From positions 62,001-126,000 of the forward strand of contig CAMHJX010000004.1 in assembly GCA_946185535.1 (NCBI GenBank): a DNA stretch of 64,000 nt. The letters are read 5' to 3'. The number at the start of each line of letters is the position of its first letter. Within the stretch, counting starts at the first letter, position 1. Origin of the DNA: an uncultured Bacteroidales bacterium. GTDB lineage: Bacteria > Bacteroidota > Bacteroidia > Bacteroidales > F082. The notes beneath the pieces are model-generated. The model did no database searches and was not told the DNA's origin. It saw nothing but the letters and a program-made list of their open reading frames with translations. Shown here one piece after another: positions 42,192 through 52,000 of this stretch. Position numbers and translations under genes: made by a program.

Positions 42192-43457
42192 ATGTTTAGT
42201 ATCAATGAAATAAGAGAGCAAATCCCCGTCCTGAACCAGCAGGTCTATGACAAGCCCTTGGTCTATTTTGACAATGCCGCCACCACGCAGAAGCCCTTGT
42301 GCGTCATCGAGCGTGAGCGTGACTATTACCTCCACGAGAACTGCAACATTCACCGTGGGGTGCATTATCTGAGCCAGAAGGCGACAGAGGCCTACGAACA
42401 TGCTCGCCAGACCGTTGCCGATTTCGTCCATGCCAAAGAAGCAAGGGAAATCATCTTCACGCGTGGCACCACCGAGTCGTTGAACCTGCTCGCCACTTCT
42501 TTCGAGCACCTCTTTCTTTCAACTTTCAACTCTCAACTTACCACTGACTCTCAAATCTCAACTCTCAACTCTCAACTAAAAGTACTCGTCACCTCCATGG
42601 AGCATCACTCCAACCTCGTGCCTTGGCAACAGATGTTGCAGCGGCATCATGGTCAGCTGCTTGTTGTGCCAATGGATGACAAAGGCGTATTGGACCTTGA
42701 TCGGTATGAGGACTTGCTGAAAGAAGGACCGAAGGTGGTCTCGATTGCGCATATCTCAAATGTCTTGGGAACCATCAATCCCGTGAAGGAGATGGTGGCC
42801 ATGGCACATCAATATGGAATTCCGGTCATCATTGACGGTGCCCAGTCCATTGCCCATCATCCCATCGATGTTCAAGACTTGGATTGTGACTTCTTCGTTT
42901 TCTCCGGCCATAAGATGTATGCGCCTATGGGCATCGGAGGCTTATTTGGCAAAGCCGAATGGTTGGAGAAGTTGCCCCCCTACCAGTTTGGAGGCGAGAT
43001 GGTCGACACGGTGAGTTTCGAGAAGACCACTTTCAATGTGTTGCCTTACAAATTCGAGGCTGGTACTCCAAATGTGGGTGCGGCCTTAGGCTTGGAAACA
43101 GCCGTTCAATTCATGCAAGGTCTTGACAGAAAAGAGGTTGAGCAATATGAAGCCAAGTTGTTACAGTCGGCTTTTGAACAGCTCTCTGAAATCGACGGTA
43201 TCCGTTTCATTGGGGAGGCTGAGCGTCGCTCAGGTTTGGTTTCTTTCATCATTGATGGCATTCATCCTTATGACTTGGGTACCATCATCGACAAGATGGG
43301 TGTAGCGGTGCGCACAGGTCACCATTGCGCCGAGCCGGTGATGACACGATTCGGCATTCCAGGCACGGTGCGAGCTTCGTTTGCCATGTACAATACGATG
43401 GAAGAGGTGGAAATCTTTGTCAATGCGGTGAAGAAAGCCGCAATGATGTTGCGTTAA
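42192..43457 (+). CDS. sufS: Cysteine desulfurase SufS, with repeat-derived insertion
   Basis: A 421-residue PLP enzyme that supplies sulfur from cysteine for Fe-S assembly. The PLP lysine is Lys241 in FSGHKMYAP, the catalytic cysteine Cys379 in RTGHHCAEPVM, and the conserved IIDGAQSIAHHPIDVQDLDCDF precedes the lysine. Compared with E. coli SufS, the segment between NLLATS and TSMEHHSN is about 16 residues longer. This extra part (residues about 108-132, STFNSQL...STLNSQLK) is encoded by CTCAACT/TTCAACT heptamer repeats. Start at 42192 (MFSINEIREQ) fits the family. Its stop overlaps the convergent gene by 4 bases. Confidence 0.95.
   Translation: MFSINEIREQIPVLNQQVYDKPLVYFDNAATTQKPLCVIERERDYYLHENCNIHRGVHYLSQKATEAYEHARQTVADFVHAKEAREIIFTRGTTESLNLLATSFEHLFLSTFNSQLTTDSQISTLNSQLKVLVTSMEHHSNLVPWQQMLQRHHGQLLVVPMDDKGVLDLDRYEDLLKEGPKVVSIAHISNVLGTINPVKEMVAMAHQYGIPVIIDGAQSIAHHPIDVQDLDCDFFVFSGHKMYAPMGIGGLFGKAEWLEKLPPYQFGGEMVDTVSFEKTTFNVLPYKFEAGTPNVGAALGLETAVQFMQGLDRKEVEQYEAKLLQSAFEQLSEIDGIRFIGEAERRSGLVSFIIDGIHPYDLGTIIDKMGVAVRTGHHCAEPVMTRFGIPGTVRASFAMYNTMEEVEIFVNAVKKAAMMLR
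42515..42582 (+). repeat. CTCAACT heptanucleotide repeat within sufS
   Basis: TTTCAACTTTCAACTCTCAA, a short interruption, then TCTCAAATCTCAACTCTCAA and CTCTCAACT. The tract keeps the sufS frame and encodes NSQL/STLNSQL. Confidence 0.8.
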
Positions 43458-43978
43458 GCCTCTGTCGTTGGGGTTTCTGTAGGGGTTGCCTCCGCTGTGG
43501 GTTCTTCTGTTTTTACTTCTTGATTTTCAACGGATTCTAGTTTAATTTTTCCGTTCTTTAGCTTGATTTTCTTTTTTACTCGGAGTGGAGCTATGATGAG
43601 CACGAGCAGTGCTTCGAGGGCATATTTCATCCAAGGATCACCTCCAGTTGTCACGAATTGGAAAATCATAAGCAAAATGGAGGCAACCACAAAGATGACT
43701 TTGCCGTGATTCTTTTTTCTGAAGATCTGTATTAAGCTGAATACGAGAGTTATAAGTAGTGCAAGCTGTAGAATTGGGGTTAGCAATTCGGATTTGTCTT
43801 GCTTGACATTGGCTTCTTCGTAATAGTAGGAGTCGATGTAATATTGGCTGAAAATGACCGTGATGATGGCGAAGACGAGCAAAAACCCGTAATAGGTGAT
43901 GGCAAAACTCGCTGCCAACCTCATGGGCTGGGTCAATTCTGGCCTCAGGTTGAATATCTTGCCTTCACGCTGCTCCAT
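43454..43978 (-). CDS. Small integral membrane protein, unknown
   Basis: A 174-residue protein with about four membrane helices (YYGFLLVFAIITVIFSQYY; PILQLALLITLVFSLIQIF; VIFVVASILLMIFQFV; YALEALLVLIIAPL) and a charged, low-complexity C-terminus rich in Glu, Pro and Thr (TEEPTAEATPTETPTTEA). No family is recognised. It starts 2 bases after the stop of another small membrane protein gene (44487-43981), so the two form a minus-strand pair. The stop region overlaps the end of sufS by 4 bases. Confidence 0.75.
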   Translation of the reverse strand: MEQREGKIFNLRPELTQPMRLAASFAITYYGFLLVFAIITVIFSQYYIDSYYYEEANVKQDKSELLTPILQLALLITLVFSLIQIFRKKNHGKVIFVVASILLMIFQFVTTGGDPWMKYALEALLVLIIAPLRVKKKIKLKNGKIKLESVENQEVKTEEPTAEATPTETPTTEA

Positions 43979-43980
43979 GG

Positions 43981-44487
43981 TTAATCAGGGTTTTGTGTGG
44001 TTTTTGCCATCTCCATGCGCTTGAAATAGAGGTAATACAGCAAGATAAACATGGCTGTGAACATCAAGTCGGATAAAAATGGAGAGGGCTTTTGCAATGG
44101 ATAGACATACAAGGAATTGTCAATCAGCATGCAAATTTGGGCGACGGAATAGATATGGAAACCGCGCTTGTCGCCTTTGAACATCTTGATGACGCCAATC
44201 AGCGATGCGATGAACAACACCAGTAGAATGATGTAGAATTTGGAGTCGATTTGGGAGAAAATCTGCATCCCTTCGTTCATGGCCTTAGCGAAATCTCCAC
44301 CAAAGGCTGAGAAGGGTTGCATCATCTCCTCGAGTTGCCCGTTCTTGTACATCGCGGTCATACTCGGCTTCACGATCAACGAAATCGACGCGTTGAAGAT
44401 GTTCCAACAGGCGTTGATGAGCGACATCACCAAGAGGATGGTCATCCCTACGGGGCGCTTCTGAGGTTGTTGTGTGTTGGTTTCCAT
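43981..44487 (-). CDS. Small integral membrane protein, unknown
   Basis: A 168-residue protein with a polar N-terminus (METNTQQPQKRPVG), a membrane helix (MTILLVMSLINACWNIFNASISLI), an amphipathic middle (MMQPFSAFGGDFAKAMNEGMQIF) and two or three further helices (FYIILLVLFIASLIGVIKMF; LSDLMFTAMFILLYYLYF). The function cannot be read from the sequence. It is paired with the small membrane protein gene downstream; a palindromic repeat separates it from hutH. Confidence 0.75.
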   Translation of the reverse strand: METNTQQPQKRPVGMTILLVMSLINACWNIFNASISLIVKPSMTAMYKNGQLEEMMQPFSAFGGDFAKAMNEGMQIFSQIDSKFYIILLVLFIASLIGVIKMFKGDKRGFHIYSVAQICMLIDNSLYVYPLQKPSPFLSDLMFTAMFILLYYLYFKRMEMAKTTQNPD

Positions 44488-44498
44488 ATCCTATATTT

Positions 44499-44573
44499 TG
44501 TTTGTAAGGCTGTCACACCGTGGCGCCGCTTTCGTTTTTACGAGCGGTTGCCGTGGTACGACAGCCCTACAAA
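44499..44573. repeat. TTTGTAGGGCTGTC palindromic repeat
   Basis: Arms TTTGTAAGGCTGTC (44500-44513) and GACAGCCCTACAAA (44560-44573) pair with one mismatch, enclosing CCGCT/AGCGG. It fills the gap between hutH and the next minus-strand gene and may end the hutH transcript. Confidence 0.75.
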
Positions 44574-44577
44574 CCAA

Positions 44578-46089
44578 TCATTTGTTTTGCAAATCATCAA
44601 ATGCCAGCGGGTAGTCTTTCACGAACTGCACGCTCTTGGCAATTTCGGTGTACATCACCTTATCGATGCGTACGAATTCCACTTCCTTGCGGTAGGCGGC
44701 GACGAACTTCTCGATGATGGGCGATGACTTCAGCGGACGGCGGAACTCAAGGGCTTGGGTGGCGTTGAACAATTCGATGGCCAAAACACGCTCCAGGTTT
44801 TCGGCCACGCGCAAAGCCTTCGTTGCAGCGTTGGCACCCATGCTGACATGGTCTTCCTGTCCCTGTGATGACTCGATGCTGTCGACCGAAGCGGGTGTGC
44901 AGAGTTGCTTGCTTTGGCTGACGATGCTGGCTGCAGCATATTGCGGAATCATAAAGCCAGAGTTGAGGCCGGGCTCGGCGACCAAGAAGGAAGGCAGACC
45001 GCGCTTGCCACCAATCAACTGATAGATACGGCGTTCGCTGATATTACCCAACTCAGCCATGGCGATGGCCAAGAAGTCCAAGGTGATGGCCAGAGGCTGA
45101 CCATGGAAGTTGCCGGCGCTGATGACCAGGTCTTCATCGGGGAAGATGGTCGGATTGTCAGTGACGGCGTTGATTTCTTCACTGAACACGGAGGCCACAT
45201 AGTCGATGGCATCCTTGGAGGCACCATGCACTTGAGGCATGCAACGGAAAGAGTAGGGGTCTTGGACATGTTTCTTCTCCCTGATAATCAGCTCGCTGCC
45301 TTTGGTGAACTCACGCACGCGCTTGGCGGTGACAATTTGTCCGTTGTGGTGACGGATTTGATGCACTTGGTCGAAGAAAGGCTCGATGCGACCATCGAAG
45401 GCTTCCAAAGAAACGGTGCCGATGAGGTCGGCAAGATAGCTGAGGCGGAAGGCCTTCAGCAGGACGTAGGTGCCGTAGCTGCTCATGAACTGGGTGCCGT
45501 TGAGCAAGGCCAAACCTTCTTTCGATTGCAAGGTGATGGGCTCCCATTTGAACTTCTTCAGAACTTTCTCGGCAGGGACGATCTTGCCTTCAAAATGCAC
45601 CTCACCTAGACCGAGCAGAGGCAGCATAAGGTTGGCCAAAGGAGCCAAGTCGCCGGAGGCACCGAGTGACCCTTGGTTGTAGACCACGGGTAGCACATCG
45701 TTGTTGAAGAAGTCGATGAGACGTTGCACGGTTACGACTTGTACGCCACTGTTGCCGTAGCTGAGGCTCTGCACCTTTAAGAGGAGCATGAGGCGGATGA
45801 TTTCCTCGGGTACCATCTCGCCCGTGCCGCAGGCGTGCGACATGACGAGGTTCTTCTGCAAGGTGCTCAGGTCTTCCTTAGAGATGCTATGGTCACAGAG
45901 GGAACCGAAGCCGGTGGTCACACCATAGATGGGCTTCTCGGGGTTCTCCATCTTCTTGTCGAGGTAGTCGCGGCATTTTTGGATGCGCTTGACGGCGTCG
46001 GCGCTGAGTTCCAGCTTGTAGCCCTTGGTGAGTATTTCGTTTACCTGTTTGAAGGTCAGCTCTTTGGCTGAGATTTTGTGGATTTTCAT
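44578..46089 (-). CDS. hutH: Histidine ammonia-lyase
   Basis: A 503-residue lyase that converts histidine to urocanate and ammonia. Ala144-Ser145-Gly146 in GSLGASGDLAPLANL forms the MIO cofactor; VTTGFGSLCD near residue 54 and the later GNFHGQPLAITLDFLAIAMAELGNISERRIYQL and SIESSQGQEDHVSMG segments are family signatures. No other hut genes are in the window. It lies 86 bases after hisS on the same strand, so histidine activation and breakdown genes are neighbours. Confidence 0.93.
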   Translation of the reverse strand: MKIHKISAKELTFKQVNEILTKGYKLELSADAVKRIQKCRDYLDKKMENPEKPIYGVTTGFGSLCDHSISKEDLSTLQKNLVMSHACGTGEMVPEEIIRLMLLLKVQSLSYGNSGVQVVTVQRLIDFFNNDVLPVVYNQGSLGASGDLAPLANLMLPLLGLGEVHFEGKIVPAEKVLKKFKWEPITLQSKEGLALLNGTQFMSSYGTYVLLKAFRLSYLADLIGTVSLEAFDGRIEPFFDQVHQIRHHNGQIVTAKRVREFTKGSELIIREKKHVQDPYSFRCMPQVHGASKDAIDYVASVFSEEINAVTDNPTIFPDEDLVISAGNFHGQPLAITLDFLAIAMAELGNISERRIYQLIGGKRGLPSFLVAEPGLNSGFMIPQYAAASIVSQSKQLCTPASVDSIESSQGQEDHVSMGANAATKALRVAENLERVLAIELFNATQALEFRRPLKSSPIIEKFVAAYRKEVEFVRIDKVMYTEIAKSVQFVKDYPLAFDDLQNK

Positions 46090-46154
46090 ATTTGTTGAGT
46101 TTGATGTTTGTTCGTTGTTAGCGCAGGGACTTACGTCGCCTGCTTAATCTCCTG

Positions 46155-46171
46155 TCGCCCCTACGGGGCTC
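46155..46171. repeat. GCCCCTACGGGGC hairpin between hisS and hutH
   Basis: Perfect 5-bp GC-rich arms GCCCC/GGGGC with a TAC loop. Short element, possibly part of a repeat. Confidence 0.45.
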
Positions 46172-46175
46172 TGCT

Positions 46176-47531
46176 TTATAATATCGTTTCCACCAATTTG
46201 CTGGCGTCAACAGTTTCTTGTTTGCCTTCTTTCATCCATTTCACGGTGAATTTCTGTTCGGCCACTTCGTTTTCGCCAGCGATGACGACAATCGGGATGT
46301 GGCGTTGGTCGGCGTATTTCATCTGTTTCTGGATTTTGGCGGCATCGGGATAAATTTCCGCGTTGATGCCGTGTTTGCGTACCTGATTGAGGTATCTCAG
46401 ACAGTATTTCTCCTCGTTCTTGCCGAAGTTGAGGAAGATGACCTTAGTGCTTTCTGACATGGTCTCAGGGAAGAGGTTGAGGCCTTCCAATACGTCGTAA
46501 ATGCGGTCGGCTCCGAAGCTGATGCCCACACCCGAGACATTGGGCAGGCCGAAGATGCCCGTGAGGTTGTCGTAACGACCACCGCCCGAGATGCTGCCGA
46601 TGGCGAAGTCCTTGGCTTTCACCTCGAAGATGGCGCCAGTGTAGTAGTTCAGACCGCGGGCGAGGGTGAGGTCGAGTTCGGTGTCGATGCCGAGTTCCAT
46701 GTTTTCAATATAGTCGAATAGAGTCTCAAGTTCTTCGATGCCTTTTTGGCCGACTTCATTATCTAATAAAGGCTTCAGCTGAGCCAGCTTCTCGCGCGTG
46801 TTGCCCTTCATGAAGAGGATGGGTTGCAGCTTGTCGATGGCGGCTTGCTCCAAGCCCTTTTCGGCGAGTTCTGCGTTGACGGCATCGATACCAATCTTGT
46901 CCAGCTTATCAATAGCCACAGTGATGTCGACCAGGGCATCCGACTTCCCAATGTATTCGGCGATACCAGCCAACACCTTGCGGTTATTAATCTTCAGAGT
47001 GACTCTGATTTTCAAGGCATTGAACACCTCATCGACGATTTGCACCAGTTCGGCTTCGTTGAGCAAGGAGTCGCTGCCGATGATGTCAACATCACATTGG
47101 TAGAACTCACGGTAACGGCCTTTCTGTGGACGGTCGGCGCGCCAAACGGGTTGGATTTGGTAGCGCTTGAAGGGGAAGGCGATTTGGTCGCGATACATGG
47201 TGACAAAACGGGCGAAGGGCACGGTCAGGTCGTAGCGCAGACCTTTCTCCGTGATCTTTGAAGCTAGTTTCAGGGATTCAAGAGGTTCTCCGTTTTGCTC
47301 CACACCACTCATGAAGTCACCTGAGTTGAGCACACGGAAGAGGAGTTTGTCGCCTTCTTCGCCGTATTTGCCTAAAAGGGTGCTGAGGTTTTCCATCGAA
47401 GGGGTCTCAATCGGTTGGAAACCAAAGCGTTTGAACACTGTCTTAATGGTGTCAAAAATATAATTGCGGCGCACCATGACTTCGGGCAGGAAGTCGCGGG
47501 TGCCTTTGGGAATGCTGGGTTTTTGTGCCAT
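46176..47531 (-). CDS. hisS: Histidyl-tRNA synthetase
   Basis: A 451-residue class II synthetase. Motif 1 begins [17 protein letters not shown]; motif 2 is visible around [19 protein letters not shown]; the histidine-specific [15 protein letters not shown] (His A) and motif 3 ([29 protein letters not shown]) follow, then the anticodon-binding domain. ATG at 47531 is used rather than a TTG at 47549, which overlaps the -7 box (47547-47554). Confidence 0.96.
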   Translation of the reverse strand: MAQKPSIPKGTRDFLPEVMVRRNYIFDTIKTVFKRFGFQPIETPSMENLSTLLGKYGEEGDKLLFRVLNSGDFMSGVEQNGEPLESLKLASKITEKGLRYDLTVPFARFVTMYRDQIAFPFKRYQIQPVWRADRPQKGRYREFYQCDVDIIGSDSLLNEAELVQIVDEVFNALKIRVTLKINNRKVLAGIAEYIGKSDALVDITVAIDKLDKIGIDAVNAELAEKGLEQAAIDKLQPILFMKGNTREKLAQLKPLLDNEVGQKGIEELETLFDYIENMELGIDTELDLTLARGLNYYTGAIFEVKAKDFAIGSISGGGRYDNLTGIFGLPNVSGVGISFGADRIYDVLEGLNLFPETMSESTKVIFLNFGKNEEKYCLRYLNQVRKHGINAEIYPDAAKIQKQMKYADQRHIPIVVIAGENEVAEQKFTVKWMKEGKQETVDASKLVETIL

Positions 47532-47546
47532 TTTTGAAAATTTTTG

Positions 47547-47554
47547 CAAAAGTA
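47547..47554 (-). promoter_or_regulatory. Promoter -7 box for hisS
   Basis: Minus strand TACTTTTG, 15 bases upstream of the ATG at 47531. Confidence 0.5.
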
Positions 47555-47558
47555 CGAA

Positions 47559-48971
47559 TTATTTCAATTCAAACTCTTCTCCTGGCCCGGGTATGACGAT
47601 GTTGTCCCAACCTTCTTTGCGAAGTTGCCGTTGATAATATTGTTGGGCTTCAAGATCACCGTGCACAATGAAAGTCTTCTTCACTTTAGTCGGGTCTTGG
47701 CAACTCAGGTAATGAATCATTTCCTTGTAGTCGCCGTGGCCACTGAAGGCATCGATTTCATAAATCTCTGCATTGACATTGTGTTCTGTGCCAAAAATGG
47801 AAACGCTTGCAGGTGTGGGTTTTTCCAACAGTTTGGCTCCCAATGTAGTAGGAGAGCAGTATCCAATGGCAAGTATGCTGTTGTTTGGGCTCTCGATGCT
47901 ATTGGCAATATGGTGTTTCACCCGTCCGGCCTCCATCATGCCTGAAGCAGAGATAATGATACAAGGTTGCTTAGTGGCATTTAGTTCCTTCGACTGGTTG
48001 ATGTCGCGCACGAAAGTGAGCCCGTTGAAGCCAAAGGGGTCGGGGTCGTATTCGATGACATCTTTCACATCATCGTTGAAAAGGTCGACATGCATACGGA
48101 AAATCTCGGTGGCATTGACGGCCAAGGGACTATCAACATATACGGGAATCTTCTCGGGCAATTTGCCTTGGTTGTAGAAGTTATTTAGCAAGTACACAAT
48201 CTCTTGCGTGCGGCTGACGGCAAATGACGGAATGATGAGCTTGCCACGTTTCTCGACACAGGTGTGGTAAATGACTTCCAAAAGCAGCTGCTCAGCATTG
48301 GTGCGGTCGCTGTGGAGCCGGTTTCCATAGGTAGCCTCTGTGATGAGGTAGTCGCAGTGTGGAAATGGCTCGGGAGAGCGCAGTAGGTAGTTGTATTCGC
48401 GGCCGATGTCGCCAGTGTATCCGATGCGGGTCATTTTGCCACCCTCGTCGATTTCGATGACGGCACAACCGCTGCCCAGCAGATGACCTGTGTTGTTGAA
48501 CTTCACCTTTATATTATTGTCGATGTAAAAATAGCGGTTGTAGGCCACGCTGACGAACAACTCCATGCTGGCGCGGGCATCTTTTTCGGTATAAATGGGC
48601 TGCAAGGCGGGAAGCCCTTGCTTGCGGCGTTTCTTGTTGAACCATTCCATATCGTTTTCTTGGATGAAACCGCTGTCGGGGAGCATGATGCTGCACAAGT
48701 CTTCCGTGGCTTTAGTGCAGACAACTTGACCACGGAACCCCAATTTGTAGAAATAGGGGATGAGACCGCAGTGGTCGATATGGGCGTGGGTGAGGATGAT
48801 GGCGTCGATTTCCTTAGGGTCGACCATGATGTTGCGGTTGGCGGCATCGGTCTCGAGGCCTTTACCTTGGAACATACCGCAGTCCAACAGGATTTTCTTG
48901 CCATGGTCGGTGGTGATGAGGTGCTTGCTGCCTGTCACTTCTTGGGCAGCACCGATGAATTTGATTTTCAT
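47559..48971 (-). CDS. Metallo-beta-lactamase/beta-CASP RNA hydrolase
   Basis: A 470-residue protein of the CPSF73-like RNA metallohydrolase group. The zinc motif is TLTHAHIDHCGLIPYFYK-like ('ILTHAHIDHCGL', about 57-68), with MTRIGYTGDIGREYNYLL, EATYGNRLH, the beta-CASP region (FAVSRTQEIVYLL...PVYVDSPLAV) and the RMMBL tail (IDAFSGHGDYKEMIHYL, FIVHGDLEAQQYY). Probable cytosolic nuclease of the YSH1-like type; target RNA unknown. Its stop lies close to the hisS promoter and a -7 box of its own is at 48991-48998. Confidence 0.9.
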   Translation of the reverse strand: MKIKFIGAAQEVTGSKHLITTDHGKKILLDCGMFQGKGLETDAANRNIMVDPKEIDAIILTHAHIDHCGLIPYFYKLGFRGQVVCTKATEDLCSIMLPDSGFIQENDMEWFNKKRRKQGLPALQPIYTEKDARASMELFVSVAYNRYFYIDNNIKVKFNNTGHLLGSGCAVIEIDEGGKMTRIGYTGDIGREYNYLLRSPEPFPHCDYLITEATYGNRLHSDRTNAEQLLLEVIYHTCVEKRGKLIIPSFAVSRTQEIVYLLNNFYNQGKLPEKIPVYVDSPLAVNATEIFRMHVDLFNDDVKDVIEYDPDPFGFNGLTFVRDINQSKELNATKQPCIIISASGMMEAGRVKHHIANSIESPNNSILAIGYCSPTTLGAKLLEKPTPASVSIFGTEHNVNAEIYEIDAFSGHGDYKEMIHYLSCQDPTKVKKTFIVHGDLEAQQYYQRQLRKEGWDNIVIPGPGEEFELK

Positions 48972-48990
48972 AACAATCCAAATTTGACCC

Positions 48991-48998
48991 CAAAAATA
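48991..48998 (-). promoter_or_regulatory. Promoter -7 box for metallohydrolase gene
   Basis: Minus strand TATTTTTG, 19 bases upstream of the ATG at 48971. Confidence 0.5.
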
Positions 48999-48999
48999 G

Positions 49000-49037
49000 C
49001 AAAAAAAAGTGAGGTGGCAATAAATGTCACCTCACTT
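49000..49037 (-). terminator. Terminator after C25 peptidase gene
   Basis: Arms AAGTGAGGTG (49007-49016) and CACCTCACTT (49028-49037) are perfect complements; on the minus strand the stem is followed by a run of T. Confidence 0.9.
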
Positions 49038-49064
49038 TGGGATTTTTGTTTGAAACAATCTGGC

Positions 49065-52000
49065 TTATTCCACCACAATCTTCCTGACGGCATGACCACC
49101 GCTGGCCTCGATGTGCATCATATAGATGCCCTTGCCCATCTGAGAGAGGTCGATGCGGGCTTGGTCGCCTTTGAGGTCAGCTTTGTAAACCGTTTGTCCG
49201 TAAGCGTTCACGATGCGGACATGGCTCAAGCCTTCGCCTTCGAGGGTGAATTCACCCTTGGTAGGGTTAGGATAGACATTGGCAGCAATGCTGTTCTCGC
49301 CGATGCCCTCAGTGAAGAGGAAGTTGGCTACCAGGTTGCGGTTTTCGGTGGCAATAAAGGTGTAGGTCATTTCTTCTGAAACCACATCGCCGTTTTCAGT
49401 CCAGTTCCGGAAGGACCAGTCTTCGTTGCGGACAATAGTCAATGTGACCTCATCACCATAGTGGTACGTGCCAGCTCCTATCACGCTACCGGCTTCTTCT
49501 GGATTCACTTCGCTTGTGATTTCAACCATAGGAATCTCAAAGTTGGCGACCAAGGTGCGGTTGGCAGTAACGGTGAATGTATAGCTTTGGTCAGTAGAGA
49601 CTACAGTGCCGTTCTCCGTCCAATTGGCGAAGAGGTATCTTTGAAATGGTGTGGCGGTCACTGTGCATAAAGTGCCGTAATCATAGGTGCCAGCACCCGA
49701 AACCGTACCAGCATTGGTAGGATTGGCTGACAAACTGATGGTGAAGCTTTGGAGCTGGAAGTGGGCGACATAGGCTGCCGATTCTGTCACATTAAAGGTG
49801 TAGGTGGCGTTGGTGCTGACCTGTTGGCCGTTTTTGGTCCAGTTGACGAAGTTGTAGCCTGTGGAAGGTGTGGCCGTCAGAGTGCAGCTTTGGCCTTGGT
49901 TAAAGGTGCCTCCGCCTGTGACGGTGCCGCCTATAGTTGGGTCGGCTGTAGCGGTGATGGTGTAAGTCGACATTGTAAAGTTGGCTACCAAATTGCGATT
50001 GCCCGTTACAATGAAGGTATAACGAGAATTGGTGGATACCACATTGCCATTTTCGGTCCAGTTGGTGAAGGTGTAACCCATATTGGCCATGGCACGGACG
50101 GTACAAGACTCTCCTTCATAATAGGTTCCGCCTCCCGAAACGGTTCCTCCGTTGTTCGGGTTAGCCGAAACATTGATGGTGTATTGTTGTGACTGTGCCG
50201 TGAAGTTGGCGACCAAATTACGGTTGGTGTTGACAGTGAAGGTGTAACTTGCATTGGAAGAAACCACATTGCCGTTTTCCGTCCAGTTGGTGAAGATATA
50301 GCCTGAGTTGGCCGTGGCTGTCACGGTGCACGATTGGCCTTGGTTGTAGATGCCACCGCCTGTGACGGTGCCACCGATATTCGGGTTGGCCGACACGTTG
50401 ATGGTGTACTGTTGTGTTCCACCTTGTGTGATGTTTATGGTGGCGATATAAGTGATCTTGTTGTAGCCAAACACGGTCAAGGTGGCTGTTCCAGTCGTTC
50501 CTGGTGCGGTAAAGGTGATGTTGCAGGTGCCGTTGTTGATGGTGGCCGACCCCATGATTTCGTTGTTGCGGGTCAGTGTGGCCAAAGCACCGTCGCCATT
50601 GGTGGCGTTCACGGTAAAGCTCGTGGCAGTGCTGCTCATCGAAGAGGCATGAGTTACGCCCATGTCGGTGGGAACGGCATTACGCACCGTCAAAGTGGGG
50701 TCGCCGAAGAGAATCCAGGCAAGGTAGGTGCCCTTGGCGGCATTGTCGTTTTGTCCGTATTGGTCCAAAATTTTCATGTTGCCGTCAAACGAAATGCCAC
50801 CCAAAGTGCGCTTGATATTGGTGCTGTGTTGCTCAGTCAGCACATCCACCATTTCATCTTGGCCGTACATTGGAGGAACCCAAGGCTGGGAAATGTAGGA
50901 GAACATGCCGCCGATGGCACCAGTGGGGGTCCCGTTGCTGTTGTTAGTGGCACGCAGCCAAGTCTCGCCGAAGCATGGTTGGCTATGGTCGTATTTACCA
51001 TTGAGGCAGGCTACTGACCAGACATAAGGAAACTTGTTGTCGTTGGTCAAGGCATTGATATTAGAGTTGCTGTAATTGAATACCCCCCAGCTAGTTTCCG
51101 AACCATGGTTGCAGTAGTTGATGATGCTTACACCATCGTTGATGTGTTGACTCAACGTGGCTGCGTTTGAATTGGCGCCGCCGGCGTTTTGATAATCTCT
51201 GTGGATCTCAGTGTAATTGTATGCCAATAAGTCGTTACGTATGTTGTCGATATGCTGCCAGTCGTCTTCATTGAAGTGACCACCATTACCAGCGACAGTG
51301 GCAACTCCCGTGCCGGTACTCAACCAAGTGTCGGTAGCATTACTGTCTCTCTCGTAATGGATGACCTTGTTGACTTGTGTGGTAACATGGGTCTCGTTCT
51401 CGGCAGAAAAACGGCCGATGATGATGTCGTTATACAAATCATTTCCAACGACTTGACCGTACATGTTGTCACTTTTGCCACTATAGCCGCCCCATCCGCT
51501 TCCTGCCGTGTAAGAGATGCCTGGGATCTGGCTGACATCACCGACTAGAAGGACGTGTGAGAGGTTGGGGTTGGCATTGTATTGGCCTTGAATGTAGGCT
51601 TGGATGGCTGTTGTGGTAGTGCCAGCCGTGCTCGTGCCGACCATGGTAGTGGGACGGCCGATCTGCTTCTTCCAGTTGACGAAAGGCTGCATGGCGCTCA
51701 TAAAGGCATCGTGGCAGATGATGAGCAAATGACCGGTCTCGACCACGGGCGTATATTTGCTCAAGCCTTCGCTGAAATTGATGAAGTGGTTGCCGTACAT
51801 GGCCTCTATTTCTGGATCCATCTTCACCTCGTTTGAGCGGCGGTCTATAATGTTTTCGTTTGACAGGCCATCGCTGTATATTTCAACAGTCATGTTGTAA
51901 TACACGCGAAGGGTCTTGCTAACGGGGTTGTAGGCGAAAGGATAGACGACCATGTTCTGTCCACGGAAGTCACGGAGGATGTAAGGCTCATAGAGGCCTA

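Noticed and set aside
49320..50410. Regularly spaced DNA repeats that could suggest a CRISPR array
   Set aside because: Units are about 200-230 bases, coding, and correspond to five ~70-residue protein repeats of the peptidase.
50334..51017. 227-codon plus-strand frame within the C25 peptidase gene
   Set aside because: It mirrors the Gly/Val/Thr-rich repeats of the peptidase; no independent signal supports it.
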